Below the pieces are notes generated by a model. The model searched no databases. It was not told where the DNA came from and saw only the letters and a program-made list of their open reading frames with translations. Below are positions 16,401 to 28,904 of a stretch of DNA of 64,000 nucleotides, piece after piece; position 1 is the first letter of the stretch, and each line of letters begins with the position of its first letter. This stretch comes from Anopheles merus (taxonomy: Eukaryota; Arthropoda; Insecta; Diptera; Culicidae), in contig NC_054083.1 of assembly GCF_017562075.2 (NCBI RefSeq), positions 47,216,942 through 47,280,941 of the forward strand, given 5' to 3'. Position numbers and translations under genes: made by a program.

Positions 16401-18983
16401 AGACGCCTGGTTTTGGCCGGCTGATGTGATGTTCGCACCTTGCAAAGGGTTGTGCAAGTAAGCATACTTTGATAGGGCTGAGCTCTTAACAAAGGTTGTG
16501 GCAATTAATAGTTTTAATAAGTCAATCTTCACGGGGTACATATAAGGAAAAGTCTTAATTACTGTTTTTCTACCTACGATTATTCTACCACCTGTTAACT
16601 ACAGTTAATTGGTTGTCCATTCTGGATGAGGATCAGTTATAATATAACCCTTAAGTAAGTCAAATTTATTTTAAACATTTTGAGTACTTTACTACGTTTA
16701 GAATTCTGGCAAAATAATCATGACAAAGTCATCAATAATAATCTGATCAAAAAATTTCGGAAGCTTTTCTTATTTTACTTACACTGTTTTAAGAGAGGAA
16801 ACCTTATTTATTCTCATAAATTGTCAATTATCATTGTGACATTGCACAGAGCTTTTACAATCTAACAAGAAAAGCTCTTTTAGGCATTTTCAATTGCTAC
16901 GTCTTGTCAAAGGTGTAAATTAAAAAAATATATATATGCAAATGAAAAGTCATATATTTTTTGCTACCACTGCAGCACATATATCATACTTTAATATCCA
17001 GTATCTATTTCAACTGTACTTCAAATTCAAACCCTGCAAGCATCCGTTAAAACTGGAATTTTCCCATCCCATCAAACGGACACGATGGATCGCTTAACGA
17101 TTTGCCGTGGAACGACCGTCCTCCCGAGACGCCCGACACACTCTACTGCTCGGATGATCGCTTCGTCACCATCGCACGATGCCTCGTCGGGTGGATCGAG
17201 CGTGCGATCAACTGCCAGAAAAGTGGAACCATCTTATCGTTACACCATCAGTCGATCGCGGCATTTCGAACGGTAAGCAACCGGAGCAAGCGACGAACCT
17301 CTTTCGACGTTCTCGCTAGAAAGAGAGTGCTTTTTTGTATATGGAAAGGGAGTAGTGTTTCTATGTTAAAGCGTGAAGTCTGTGTAAAAGTGAGTTCTCG
17401 AAGTGAGTGAATTTAAAAGTAATAACTTAAACGTACACCTATGGATAAAGACACAGTGTGTAATGCATAAACTCAACAACCGGGAAGGACACAGTGGGAT
17501 GATGTACCTCTGAATGTGCTTCAGCTATGCACCATTGGGTGTTGGCCCACCACGCTTCCTTGCGGACGGTTATCTTAGCGTTGGATTTGAAATATTTCAA
17601 CCGTGCCATGCTCACCGAAGCCAGGTGCAGTACGCGAGCTGCAAGCTCGGTTTACGTGCAAAGCGGGACCAACAGATAAACGAAGCGTAGAGGCTTACTG
17701 ACCGTGATTCATGAGTGTGTGTGTGTGTGTGTGTGTGTGATGATGGTGGGTAGACCGCTAAGACGTCTAAGGAACAATCTCAGTCTCTGAGCGCACGTGA
17801 GAACATTTTTCCGTTCACCATTTCCACTGTGTAAGCCTTTTCCTTTAGCATCAAGCGGGATGGTTAAGACGGCAGACGGGCGAGCGAACGTAAGAGTCAC
17901 GCGCGAATGTTTCGACCGCAAATCTTACCATTCATTTTCACCCAATCTCTCTCTGTGTGAGTGTGTGTATGCGTGTGTGTGCTGTGGTATTTTGATTTCA
18001 GTTCTTTCCAATTTTTTGTTCCTGTTCTATTCCTTCCTTTGTGGATTCGGTGTCGGTGTGAAGTTGTAAAACGTCTACGAGTGGTCTTAACCTTTCCCGG
18101 GGCCCGGGGCAAAAGATGCAGTGAGCATACTGCGAAAAGGGCAAACGAAATATGGTGCAGCGTGCAGCAAGATCAAACCAACGAGCAAACGCGAACGTTG
18201 CAGCACAAATTTCCTGTTCCCGAGGAAAAACCCCTGCGTTCCGAAAGAAGGTGCATCGTGTTGTGAACATTTGTGCTGCCGCTTTTTCTTGCTCCAACCG
18301 GAAAAAGGCCCTCCCTCATGCGTCGCTTTTTCCCGTTTTTTTTTCTACCACAACCACACCAACGAATCCGGGAGTGAGAAATTAGATTTATGGATTTTTA
18401 AGTGCTTTATTGTATAAAAGATTTCTCCGTTTATTTGGGAGTGAGAGAGGGCTCTGTGCGCAAAGGGAGTACGAGGAAGCGCACCTACAGACACTACAGT
18501 ACCTACCGGTACACGTCGCGAAGATTTGGTACGATTTTTCCGGTTCGTTTGAACGTATTCTGGGCCCTTACTCCCAAAAGTGCATCATCACATTTTTCTT
18601 CCAACGCTTGTCCGCGCGTGAGTGTATGTATCAGTGCTGTGTGTGCGTGTGTGTGTGTGTGTGTGTGTCAGTGCAGTGGAAGTGGCTTTTCCGGAACAAT
18701 TTTTCACGAGTCACCCGTTCGCCATCCTTGCACCCCGCTGCACCCTAGCAAGAGAGACACTGAGCTGATTCGCACGTACCAAAATTCACGGCTCCGTCCC
18801 GGCGTTCGTGTTGCCGTGTGGATTCGATTTTGTGGCTTTTGCTTATGCTTGGAGTTTTCATGCTTGCTTTTTTCTCCCCCTCTCTTTTTTCTCTCTACTG
18901 GCACAGGGTATTGAAGAAGCCCGATTTTTCGGCTGACTGACGACGTCAAACCGTTTCGAAACAGGGTTGGAAACTATCCAAGG
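16401..18983. other. Upstream region of the chitin-binding protein gene
   Basis: AT-rich to about 17.05 kb, then more GC-rich. Short TG tracts lie near 17712-17739 and 18647-18668. The last few hundred bases before the ATG at 18984 are likely promoter and 5' UTR, but no start site could be fixed. Confidence 0.4.
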
Positions 18984-19008
18984 ATGCTACGCCGCTGTAC
19001 GACGAACA
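18984..19008 (+). CDS. CPAP1-like gene, coding exon 1 (start of signal peptide)
   Basis: ATG followed by seven codons and one base, then donor A|GTAAGT. That single base pairs with the first two of exon 2 to give Ser. The joined peptide is a basic N-terminus followed by a hydrophobic core, as expected for a signal peptide. The link across 8.5 kb is inferred from frame and sense. Confidence 0.6.
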
Positions 19009-22000
19009 GTAAGTAACGCAATACTAGCGCTAGCGCTAGCTACACCACACACCACCAACACAGTGATACCCAAAACAGAGTAGGCGAAAGGGGAAGAAAA
19101 TGGAAAACGCGAAATTTCAAAACCACCGTTTTGGGGTAAAACCGTTGCTGGAGTCTAAAATTAGCATAACACGGTGCAACTACCAACAACAACAACACAA
19201 AAAAGAGGAAAAGGCTTGGGATGTTTCCAGTCCTTCAGGATTTCTCTCGCACGAACGAGCAACAGAAACGTTTTCCTTATGATCCGTTAAGCTTGCGCTT
19301 GAGTTCACGATCCACAAGCGCTCCATTCCTTGCACTAGCATTGGGAGGGGAAGGGAGGGAATGGAAATTCTTTTCCCCGAATTGGCAAATAGAGTGGAAG
19401 AGTCATCTGTCCGTCATCACCTTGGGCTGGGGAGAGGGGGGGGGGGTTTGGTTCCGCGAGCCCCGCCTCTCGCTGACGATGGGGCGTCATTTTTCATGCT
19501 TTCAATCTGTCCCGAACGGTTAGCAGGTTAGGTGGATGAAGGTGCATCAGACTCGCTCGCTTCCTTCCGATAGCATCTTCATGGCTGTGTGTGTGTGTGT
19601 GTTTGGTTGTTGTGGTTTTTCTTCTTCGGTGATCGGGATGTTTTTGCTTTTTAAAATATACACGGTGTGGTTTTGCAGCATCGTTCAGTAGATTATGATG
19701 TTAGGGGAAGAGGAAGTTTCTTTCCACAGCTTTCTTCTATCCATCTATCTACGTGGGGCGATATTTGAGTAAACAATTTGCATTTGATTTTGTTCTACAC
19801 AGGTAGGGTTGAGAAAGGTTGCTACATTCAATTGTAACTGTTGCTCGTAACGGGACTGTGCGCGTAACGAGAAAAATGGATTGAAATGTATGCAATTGAA
19901 TTGGATCGGTTGTTTGCTGTTGCTTTGTCACGTCTGAGATAAAGCTTTGAGAGGGAAAGAAGCACTTTTGAGGAGTATGGATTACGGTTGTAATCATTTT
20001 TGTTTTTGTTCCTTGAGGGTGCTTAATGGACTTAGTATGAATAAAGTCAATAAAATGAGGATTAAAGATTTTAGTGACATTTTTACGCTAAAGCTAAACC
20101 AATGCCCTCACGTATTTTGAGCTTATTTCCCTTGGTAAAACGGCAAAAACGATATTTTTCTCTCATCTTTACCGTAGATAATGTATTAATAGGATTAAAA
20201 CATCCTTCTTTACTTCTTTTGCTTTTGATCGTATGCCGCCTGCCGCATTGGGAGTGAAAAGGGCAAAGAAAGGACCCATCCTACCCTACAATTAACTGCC
20301 AAAAAAAAAAGGAAGCAACCAAGAATACCATTGCTTTATCACTAACGTCCATCAAATAATGAACGACGTTTGTATGCCATTTTCCACCTCCAGAAGTGGA
20401 AGCTGTCGACGCGCACAGGTGCTGTCCCTGGCCATTGAAAACATTGATCCCTTCATCCTTTCTGCTGGTAACCATCGCCAACACCTGCCGCTTCTCATAT
20501 AGTGTGGCAACCGAAATCGAATTGGACTCGTGATCGTTAAAGTGGAACGTAAAATGTTCGTCACTCTGGGCCAACCAATAGGATTTTGAGTTTTGAGGGC
20601 AGCAGAACGTGTTCGCTTTACGTGTTGGCCCTCTCGGCCCAATCTGTTTTGCCCTTTAGCGAGGGAGAATTGGTAAGAATTTAAAGCGTTTCGTTGCTGC
20701 TTCTTTTATAGTGACCGATAACGGCGAACGGCGAAGGAACTGGGTTCGTTTCATTTCCTACCGTGCACGACGGGGAACCGCGATCGCACAACGGTGCGCT
20801 AAATTGGATCGTTTGAATGCTTTAATGATGGAATGGGCTTAATTGGAAAGTTTCGTTTCTTTTAATGAATTTGCTTGTTAATTTGCTTATGAATACTAAT
20901 TTTTGGTGGAGCTTCACCGTAACAAGTCATTCCCAACAACACTTTCTTGATGTTCTAGCTAACATTTAGAACATATTGTTGGAAATTGCTTCCTCAAATG
21001 CACGAAAAAGCGATCATAACGAAGCATATAAAGCTCGTTGTAAAATTAACACTTTTCTACATTAACATCTTTTTCTCAATTCTAAGCGAAATTATTTAGC
21101 CTTCAAGCATGAATCGTTAAAACACACACACGACACCGGGTGGTCGGGTGGAGCTTTACTAACAAAGCGACAGCTCAGCTCAGTCGTTGGCGCTAACTTC
21201 ACTCCCCATTTTGGATGTCCCGCTCTCCCGCCTCTCCACCACAAACAAACCCGTGTAATTTATGCTAAGCTAGAGGCTTTTAGTGCTTTACGCCCCGAAG
21301 CCAAAACGAGCCAGGCACACACGCCCGGCTTATCATGTTTGGGCTCGAGCCACGAGTATTGATTGGCGTGCTTATGTGCGGCACGCATCGATTGTGTATG
21401 TCTGCGCATGAACGATGCTGCTTTGGCTCACAGTGGCATCAATCAAACTTCGAACACGTCTGTTTGTGTGTGGATCCGGTTGACATGTTTTGGTCTCCGG
21501 GACTAGAACCGTCTAGCCAAGAAGACGAATTTATGGTTCACGCTTCTGAACGGCCACCAACCTCCCACCCACTAAGCGAAGGCGGATGTGCGAAAAAACA
21601 AGACCAATGGGAAAGGAGCTAGAATTTCATTCCCCTAGACACCGGCGACAAAAATGTGCCGGCATCGAGAAAAAAAACCCCTCGCTTGTTGAAGCTTTGG
21701 CGCCGGCGACTGGGGAAGATCCGGTTCGAGATGAAAATGAAAACCGCTAAGAATGGGTTCTCCCTTGGCGAAGGGGACAACCGAGGACCAAAACGATCGA
21801 TTAGAGACGATCAAAGTGTTGTTGGTGGCCATCGTGAAGGCATATGTCACACACACACACACTGCTCATCAAACGTGGCGAGAGAAGGAATGCTCCATTC
21901 CCTTTCCCGTAAGAGCGGTGTTTGCTCGCTCTTTCTTCCTGAGGCCGGGGCGCGCACCGGCGGCTGTAATTATGATAAATATAAAAATTCAAATGAGGCA

Positions 22001-24454
22001 TACTTTAATGTTTACGACCCTTTTGGGACGTCGTAAAGCGGGCTGACAAATGTGTGTCAACATGTTTGTTTATTGAGTTGTAGCGGCCGTGTGTAGCTCG
22101 AGCGACGAACCTTGCCGATCGCGTGCAGTACGGGTACGGGTGTGCTACCCGAGAGCAACAGGAGTTGTGCGTGATTTACTTTTAGTTTAAACTCGTTCAC
22201 CTGTAGATGTTTGCTTTGAAGGGGCTTTGCAAACACACACACACCCAGAAACACATACACATACAAAAAGCTAGGCTCCCTAGGTACCACTACTAACTAA
22301 TGTGGAGCATAAAATTTTATGACTATTTTCAGACCCACTCAAAATCACTTTTCGTGTTTGCTGTAGCTGGTTTGTTGATGTGCCGTGAAAGGGAAATGGA
22401 TCGGATCTGTCATATTATGGCAGATGGTTTGTTTATGTTATCGATCGGAGGGAGTGGTAGAACATGGTTGAAACATGCTTTTTGTTTTGTTTAAGATGGG
22501 TCATCAATATGTGAGAGTTCTTTTGCAGGAGGATGTAGGAGTGATAACTAACATTATTAATTAGCGAAAAATAGTGATAAAATGTGTTCGTGCTAGTGGT
22601 AGTTTGTTTATCCCTCCAGAGGGCGTTTTCAGCTTCTATACATACAATGGCACTTAAGTAACAGGAAAGCTTTCTCCCAAATAGCCAGAATTGCTTAAGC
22701 AGCTCATTTTGGCACGCTAAAGATCGCTGCTCTAATTCGCCTTTTGCAGTAGATAAACAGCATCAAAGTTCTATGTGGGTCTTTCAAACAGCGCCTAAGC
22801 AGCTTCCTTATGCCACGATGCCAGGGATTATTTTTCTTTGTGTTTTATTTTCAAGCAAGCGTCATCGATAAAATAAACAACAAGATTTGTTTCGTTTAAA
22901 CACATATGTATATTTTTAAATCTTTTGTATTGATGTATTACACAAAATTTTACACAATTTACTGATAATTCACAATCACTTCACTCAATATTCATTCTTC
23001 AATTAACGAATCTAACTTGTGCAGCAGCAATGAGATTATTGTCGGCGTCCGTCTTTGACACTTTGACAAGAGCCATCTCGTACCGATGTCATGCATTAAA
23101 AAGTTATACAGTTCCACCAAGTTCGGTACGCTTTCTTAACAAGCCTTCAAGTTCCACCATGAACCCTACACATAGTGCTAATCAGCCGCAAAGTTCCAAA
23201 AAGTACCATGTGCCTGTTAAAAAGCTCCATAGTTCCGCAAAGTACCGTCTATCTCTTAATCAGCCACAAAGTACGACATCGGAACGATTTTTCGTTAAAC
23301 AGCCCTAAATCAGCTATAAAGTACGAGCTGGCTATTTGGGCTGAGTCCTTGTTTTTAGTTTTGAAAAATGTCAATATTAAATACAAAAAATAACTTTTTC
23401 AAATGAAAAGATACAATTCGAACGGAAGAAGAAAATTAGAATTTGCAGTATTTTTTTTGTCTTTTAAGTGTTTATTTCAGCACCCAACGCCATCTGGCAG
23501 AACCAACCGGAACTGTTGCAGCTAACAGTTTCACATTATGGTTCACATCAATAGTTGTTAGCAGTGCGATCTAAGGAGACATTTGTTATTCAAATTTTAC
23601 GTTTATTTTTTTAAACGCTCAAAGAAATTATTTTAATGACTACCAGTGGGACATTTATTTGTCTGATCCCACTAACAATTGAGTGATGTTTTTTTCTTCT
23701 TTTACAAAATTATTCAAAATGAGTTACACTAAAGCCTTGTATAACTCGTGTTTTAATTTTAATTTACAATTTATGACAAACTCCACAAAATTCCGGAGTT
23801 AAGACATTTTAATAGACTTGGAATGCCGATAAACGCTGTCCTTAATCTAGTTTATCATTCAAAAAATGAATAAAAAACAAAGAAAAGTTGCAAATTGCTC
23901 ATAAATTGCGCCCAGTAGAGCACTATTAACACTCTCTCCCTCTCTCTCCCTCTCTCTCCCTCTCTCTCTCTCCTTCTTTCTCTCTTTCTCCACTCCAGCA
24001 CCACCTTCCGACTCTTGGCAATAAAACACTTCCAACACAGTCACATCCTCAAATAATAACTGGTGTGCCACCGATGCCTCGTCCCTAGAAGTGCCCTTAA
24101 AGATTTTATTGTCTCCGCTTATCTATCTCTCCCATGGGGTGGTGGTCCCTCCGCCGAATTAAATTCTCACTCAGCTCAGCTCGCTCACTCACAATGAAGC
24201 ACAATTCTTAAACTTTTCATTTAATAGCGCCTCCCTGCTGCCTGGGAAGGATACAATAATTCCCAGCAGGGTGCCTAATCGAGGCGTCCTTTTCTCATCC
24301 CACCACGTGGGTCATTTTAGGTTCGGGCGGGTGTTAAGAAAAAAAAGAAAGAGAGGGAACCGGACCATCCTCCAATTTCGAATGCTGTCAAATAAATGGG
24401 AAAAATCAATAGCAACATTTCGGACACATTTTTCGGTACTGGGGGAGGGGGGCA

Positions 24455-24505
<51 letters not shown>

Positions 24506-27500
24506 CCATTTGTTGGAGTGTGCTGATCTGTTCTGATCTGCAAGCGCCCTTTATGGGCAGCGTCTTTCTTCTACCTCTTTCTCAAATAATTTAATGTTCG
24601 AATTCGAAACCTCCATCACTCATTTGCATAATTGATTTTATCTTGTTTGCTCTCTCTCTCTCTCTCTCTCTCCCTCCCGCTTGCTCTCACCCACATGCAG
24701 TCGTCACCCGTCGTCACCCAGTGTTTGTGATTGTTTGGGCGGCTCGAATTCACGGAAGCGGGTGGCCAATGTGACAGGGGATGATTTTATCATACGTCTT
24801 TCCGTTTCAGTGCTGCTTTATATCTTCCCACTGTCAACACTCATTGGCGTCGCATCGGCAAGCAAGGGTGGATTGGTTGGAGCAGGAGTTTTGCGGGGAC
24901 CGGCCCATCGCTTGATCGCAAAATCACAAATTGGGAAATTAAACGAGAATTTGTGGAATGTGTATTTGCCGTCTGCGTGCTGGAGATGGGTTTTGATGGT
25001 TGCCTTACCTCCCCATCCTCACTCTTAAGCCCCACTCATTTCCCCTTTTCGTAAGCTTTCCTTCCTTCTGCCGAACGCTTTGAAACGCGCGTGATCTATT
25101 TCAGAAGGAATCGATGACACTTGGAGCAAGCTGTTTGGGCCAGAACGTGTTCCCCGTTTCCTTCACGGATCCGGATCGTTAATGCTCGTGTTGTAACTTT
25201 TTACGAGCCGATCTTTTCACAGTGAAAATGGATGTAAATTCGGTCCCAAGGACGACGGGCTCGGTTGCCTTCTGGACAGGGTTTGGATTATAATTAGCTT
25301 GAAAGGGAATGCAGCGCTGATGGGATGGGAAACATCCGGGTGCGACCGTTTGTGGCTTCTTGATGTGGTGGGGGAGGTGTTTGAACCCTCATTTACGGCG
25401 ACAGCGCGACATAAACAGCAGCACCGATCTCTATCGCGTGAAGGTGTGCGCGAAACCCGGCGAAAGGTGGGCCAGGATGGTAGTGGTACGCTTATGTTCG
25501 ATTGTGCAGATCGAACCGGGTGAAGATGGAGCGATAGGTGGGAGGAGTGGGTCGTAAAATTGTCGTCCTGTGAGTGTAGGGAATAACAGATCACATCTTC
25601 TTGGAATGAAGATGGACTTTAAGACACTGGTTTGAAAGGTTTGTTTTGTTGTGGGATTGCTTTTTTGTATTGTACTAATACATCATCGATAAGAAACTTA
25701 TTTATTGGAGGATAAAATTGTTGAAACAAGGATAGATAATTTCTCAATGCATGATTTATGTTACAGAAATTGTACAAAAATGCGAAATTAATCATTTTTT
25801 ATGGTGCTAACTGTCGATTTTATCGCAGTTTTATAGAGACTTTATGAATGATTAGGTTGTGTCGATATCAAAATACCTTTTTGTATACATGTATATGTAT
25901 CTTGAAGCCTTTCTGCTGTATTTACTTTAATAAGTTATTACCTTCTATTGGAAATGTTTGTCCTTTTTTGTCAACCCAGTGGAGCAATGGTCACTTGTAG
26001 TCCTGATTGTGGCTTATTAGTTATACCATGGAAAGTACAGAAATTGAGCCAGTTGGGGATTGATTGGCTTTGTTTAAGCTGACAAGCCTTTCTATCAATC
26101 CACTCGGTTGTTTTAAAAGGTAAATTTTTAGCCATACAAACTATACAAAGAGCTATAAAATAATATTTTTGGTTAATCCGGTTCGAAGGACTAAATCTGC
26201 AATGTAAAGGCCGGGGGACACTGTCCGCACTCGCTAGTGTAACTTCAATTTCCACTAGCGCACCTGGCGGCGGCTGACCGAAGCATTTTTCCAAACAATT
26301 TGGAGCCGCTTCAGAAAATATGTTATTTTTTTCTTTTATTTTTTACTAAGATCGGACCAGAAAAGTTATGTTAAAGGTAGACATGTTTTGCACACATTGC
26401 ATCCATTTTCGCAGTGAAAAAAACGGTGAAAATAATACTTTATTTTGAGATTCTGCACGACCATTCCATCGATGACCAAAAAAAGCTTCCACCAGTCGCC
26501 GCCAGATGGGCTACTGAAAATAAAAATTACACTAGCGAGTACGGACAGTGTCCCCCGGCCTTAATGCTGAGATCAATGATTTCATTGAGTTGTGTTAGTT
26601 ATTGATCTCATTTTTACAGTCTTTCAGTCTATTTTATGATTAAATATCAATCGGAATGATCAATTGGTCCAAAGAGGATAATATGCCATGAGCCTAACAA
26701 GATTAAGCCGGTTAAGTACGATTTTTGACAATTATTAAGGAAAGCAAATAGTAATTATAAGCTAATTGAGGCTATTTATAAACAGTCAACAAGCTCCGAT
26801 GGGGATTTAATTCCACCACTAAGATTGTGTGATTCAGAAAAGACTCATCGGAGCAATATTTATGGACCATTTTCCTGCTCACACGAATGTCACTTGAGGG
26901 AACTGTGTTCATCGCCCAACGGCCAATTTTTAACCCTGCCCGTGACGATGGGATAATTTATTGCTCCTTTCACTTTCCAGCCTACAGTAGCAAACTCACC
27001 AACCATACACACAACAGAAAGGGGACAGGAAAATGGCTTCGCTTATTTGGGGACGTCCCGAGTAAACGAGAAAAGTCCAACCATTGGGACGTTATTTCCG
27101 GCACCCGGGCCCGGACATTCCAGCACCGTCATCAAAACCGGCACCACCGTACACGAGAATCCTTTTCGGCGAACCGAACGTGGAGATGATGATGACACAG
27201 TGCGTGGTTTATTAGATTGTCACAGTTAGTTGGAAGTTTTATTTTTTGCTTTTCCCCACGTTTCTTTTCTCCTCTTTTTGGCGAACAAAACTGTGCTTCT
27301 CAGCAGAAATGGATTTTTTAACTTGTACCGATTTTTTACTTCGTTTGAACGGAAAACGGGGAGGAGGAAAAAAACGGCAGTCCGATCCTTTGATTGAAAT
27401 ATGAACCACAAAGCACCCCGGTTCGGTTTTTTTCCGGCCTTTTCTTTCCGCGCGAGCAAAAGCGTCTTGTGATTCATTTCCATTTGCGCAACAACTTTCG

Positions 27501-28866
27501 TTCGCTTTTGCACTTTCTCGTTCGTTTTTACGATAATAAAAAAAAAAATCCTTCTTTTCCTCTCCATTTTCAGGCCGTCTGTTGTTCTTTCTTGTCGCTT
27601 CTCTGCTTTTGCTGACCGTACCGGATGGTGCTCGGGGCAATGGTACGGGCGAACCAACTGGAGCCGTCCGCACGGTAATGGATCTGATGGAGGTGATGCT
27701 GAATCGGGACATTCTGGATATGCTGCAAAACGGTGGCTTCGACTTCCGGCAGCCGGCTCGCATCTTCCTTCCGCCCAAGTTTTACTCCATCGTGCCGTAC
27801 GACCAGGGCCACCAAAGCCCGGACCAGATACTGGGCGGGTACGGTGGCAGTAGCCACCTTGCCGCCCCACCCGCGGTGACAATTGCCAGTGGTGGTGCTG
27901 CCGCTGGTGGAAAAGCCACCCAACCCGAGCAGCCACCATCTGGTGCGTCCGTGGTCGATAAACTCGCCCGTGCCGAGCAGGGCGGTGGCAGCAGGATCAA
28001 CTTGATTTCGTATTCCGATGGCAAAGTGACGACGGGCCGTGGCCGTGGTGGGCATCCTGCGGTGACCAATAAGGGAAGCGAAACATTAGAGAAAAATGTC
28101 GGTACAAATGTGAATGGGGCAACGAATTTCCCGCACAGTGGCAACAGGAAGCAAACGACGCCAGCAAACGACCGGCAGCAGAGGCAACAGCAGCAGCAGC
28201 AGCAGCAGCCGTCCCTAACGACCTCGATAACGGATCAAACGGTGTCACAAAACGTCGGCCGCACACTTCCGACATCCGGTCGGGTGGGGGACGGTGGTGG
28301 AAGGTGAGTTGAAGTCGCTCTTCATGCCAGGTTTTGTGTGTGGTTTCTTGCACACAATTTCTCGCCCCAAAACGACACGACAGGTGAGCTCCATCGAACC
28401 AGGCTGTCGGATTCATTTAAAGAGGTGAAAATAATACAGAGAGAGAGAATAGAGAAAGAACCCTAGAATTCCTAGAAGCGCCCAGATGGGATGGATCGGT
28501 TTACGGGCGCGTTATTTGTGGCCTTTTGGCGGGCTGGCCTCCTCACCACACCGAAACGGAGAACAGTTTTTTCAGCTTTCAAGAATGTGTACGGCAAATA
28601 AATGTTCTTGCGCTTGTTTTCCTTTTTTCTTTCATATTTTTCTGCACCACCCGCTGGGAAATGGCGATCAGCAGCGCGACGGATCAGCTACGTTCGGCCC
28701 TGCCCGGTGAACCGGATGTCGATTATCCGATATTGGGTAGCGTGCCGGCAACACAGTTCACCTGCGACAACCGTCATCATGGTAAGTGTGGTTGGGAAGG
28801 TTGGCGAAGACGAATTTTGATTGCAAAGTGTATTAAAAACAAGAGGGCCCTGGTGCCATGACCAGG

Positions 28867-28904
<38 letters not shown>

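Larger units (their letters stand above)
19009..26207 (+). other. Intron 1 of the CPAP1-like gene, proximal 7.2 kb
   Basis: No nested gene was recognised on either strand. It contains a CTAGCG palindromic triplet at 19024-19039, degenerate repeats at 23101-23330, CT-rich sequence at 23933-23990, a CA tract at 24457-24503 and a CT tract at 24651-24673. Confidence 0.5.

Noticed and set aside
17085..17410. Alternative first exon for the chitin-binding gene (MDRLTICRG...)
   Set aside because: No signal peptide results and no donor of the right phase was found. The exon at 18984 joins exactly.
27226..28416. Large - strand frames (up to 237 residues)
   Set aside because: They are antisense shadows of exon 2 of the chitin-binding gene, which has the signal peptide and splice sites.
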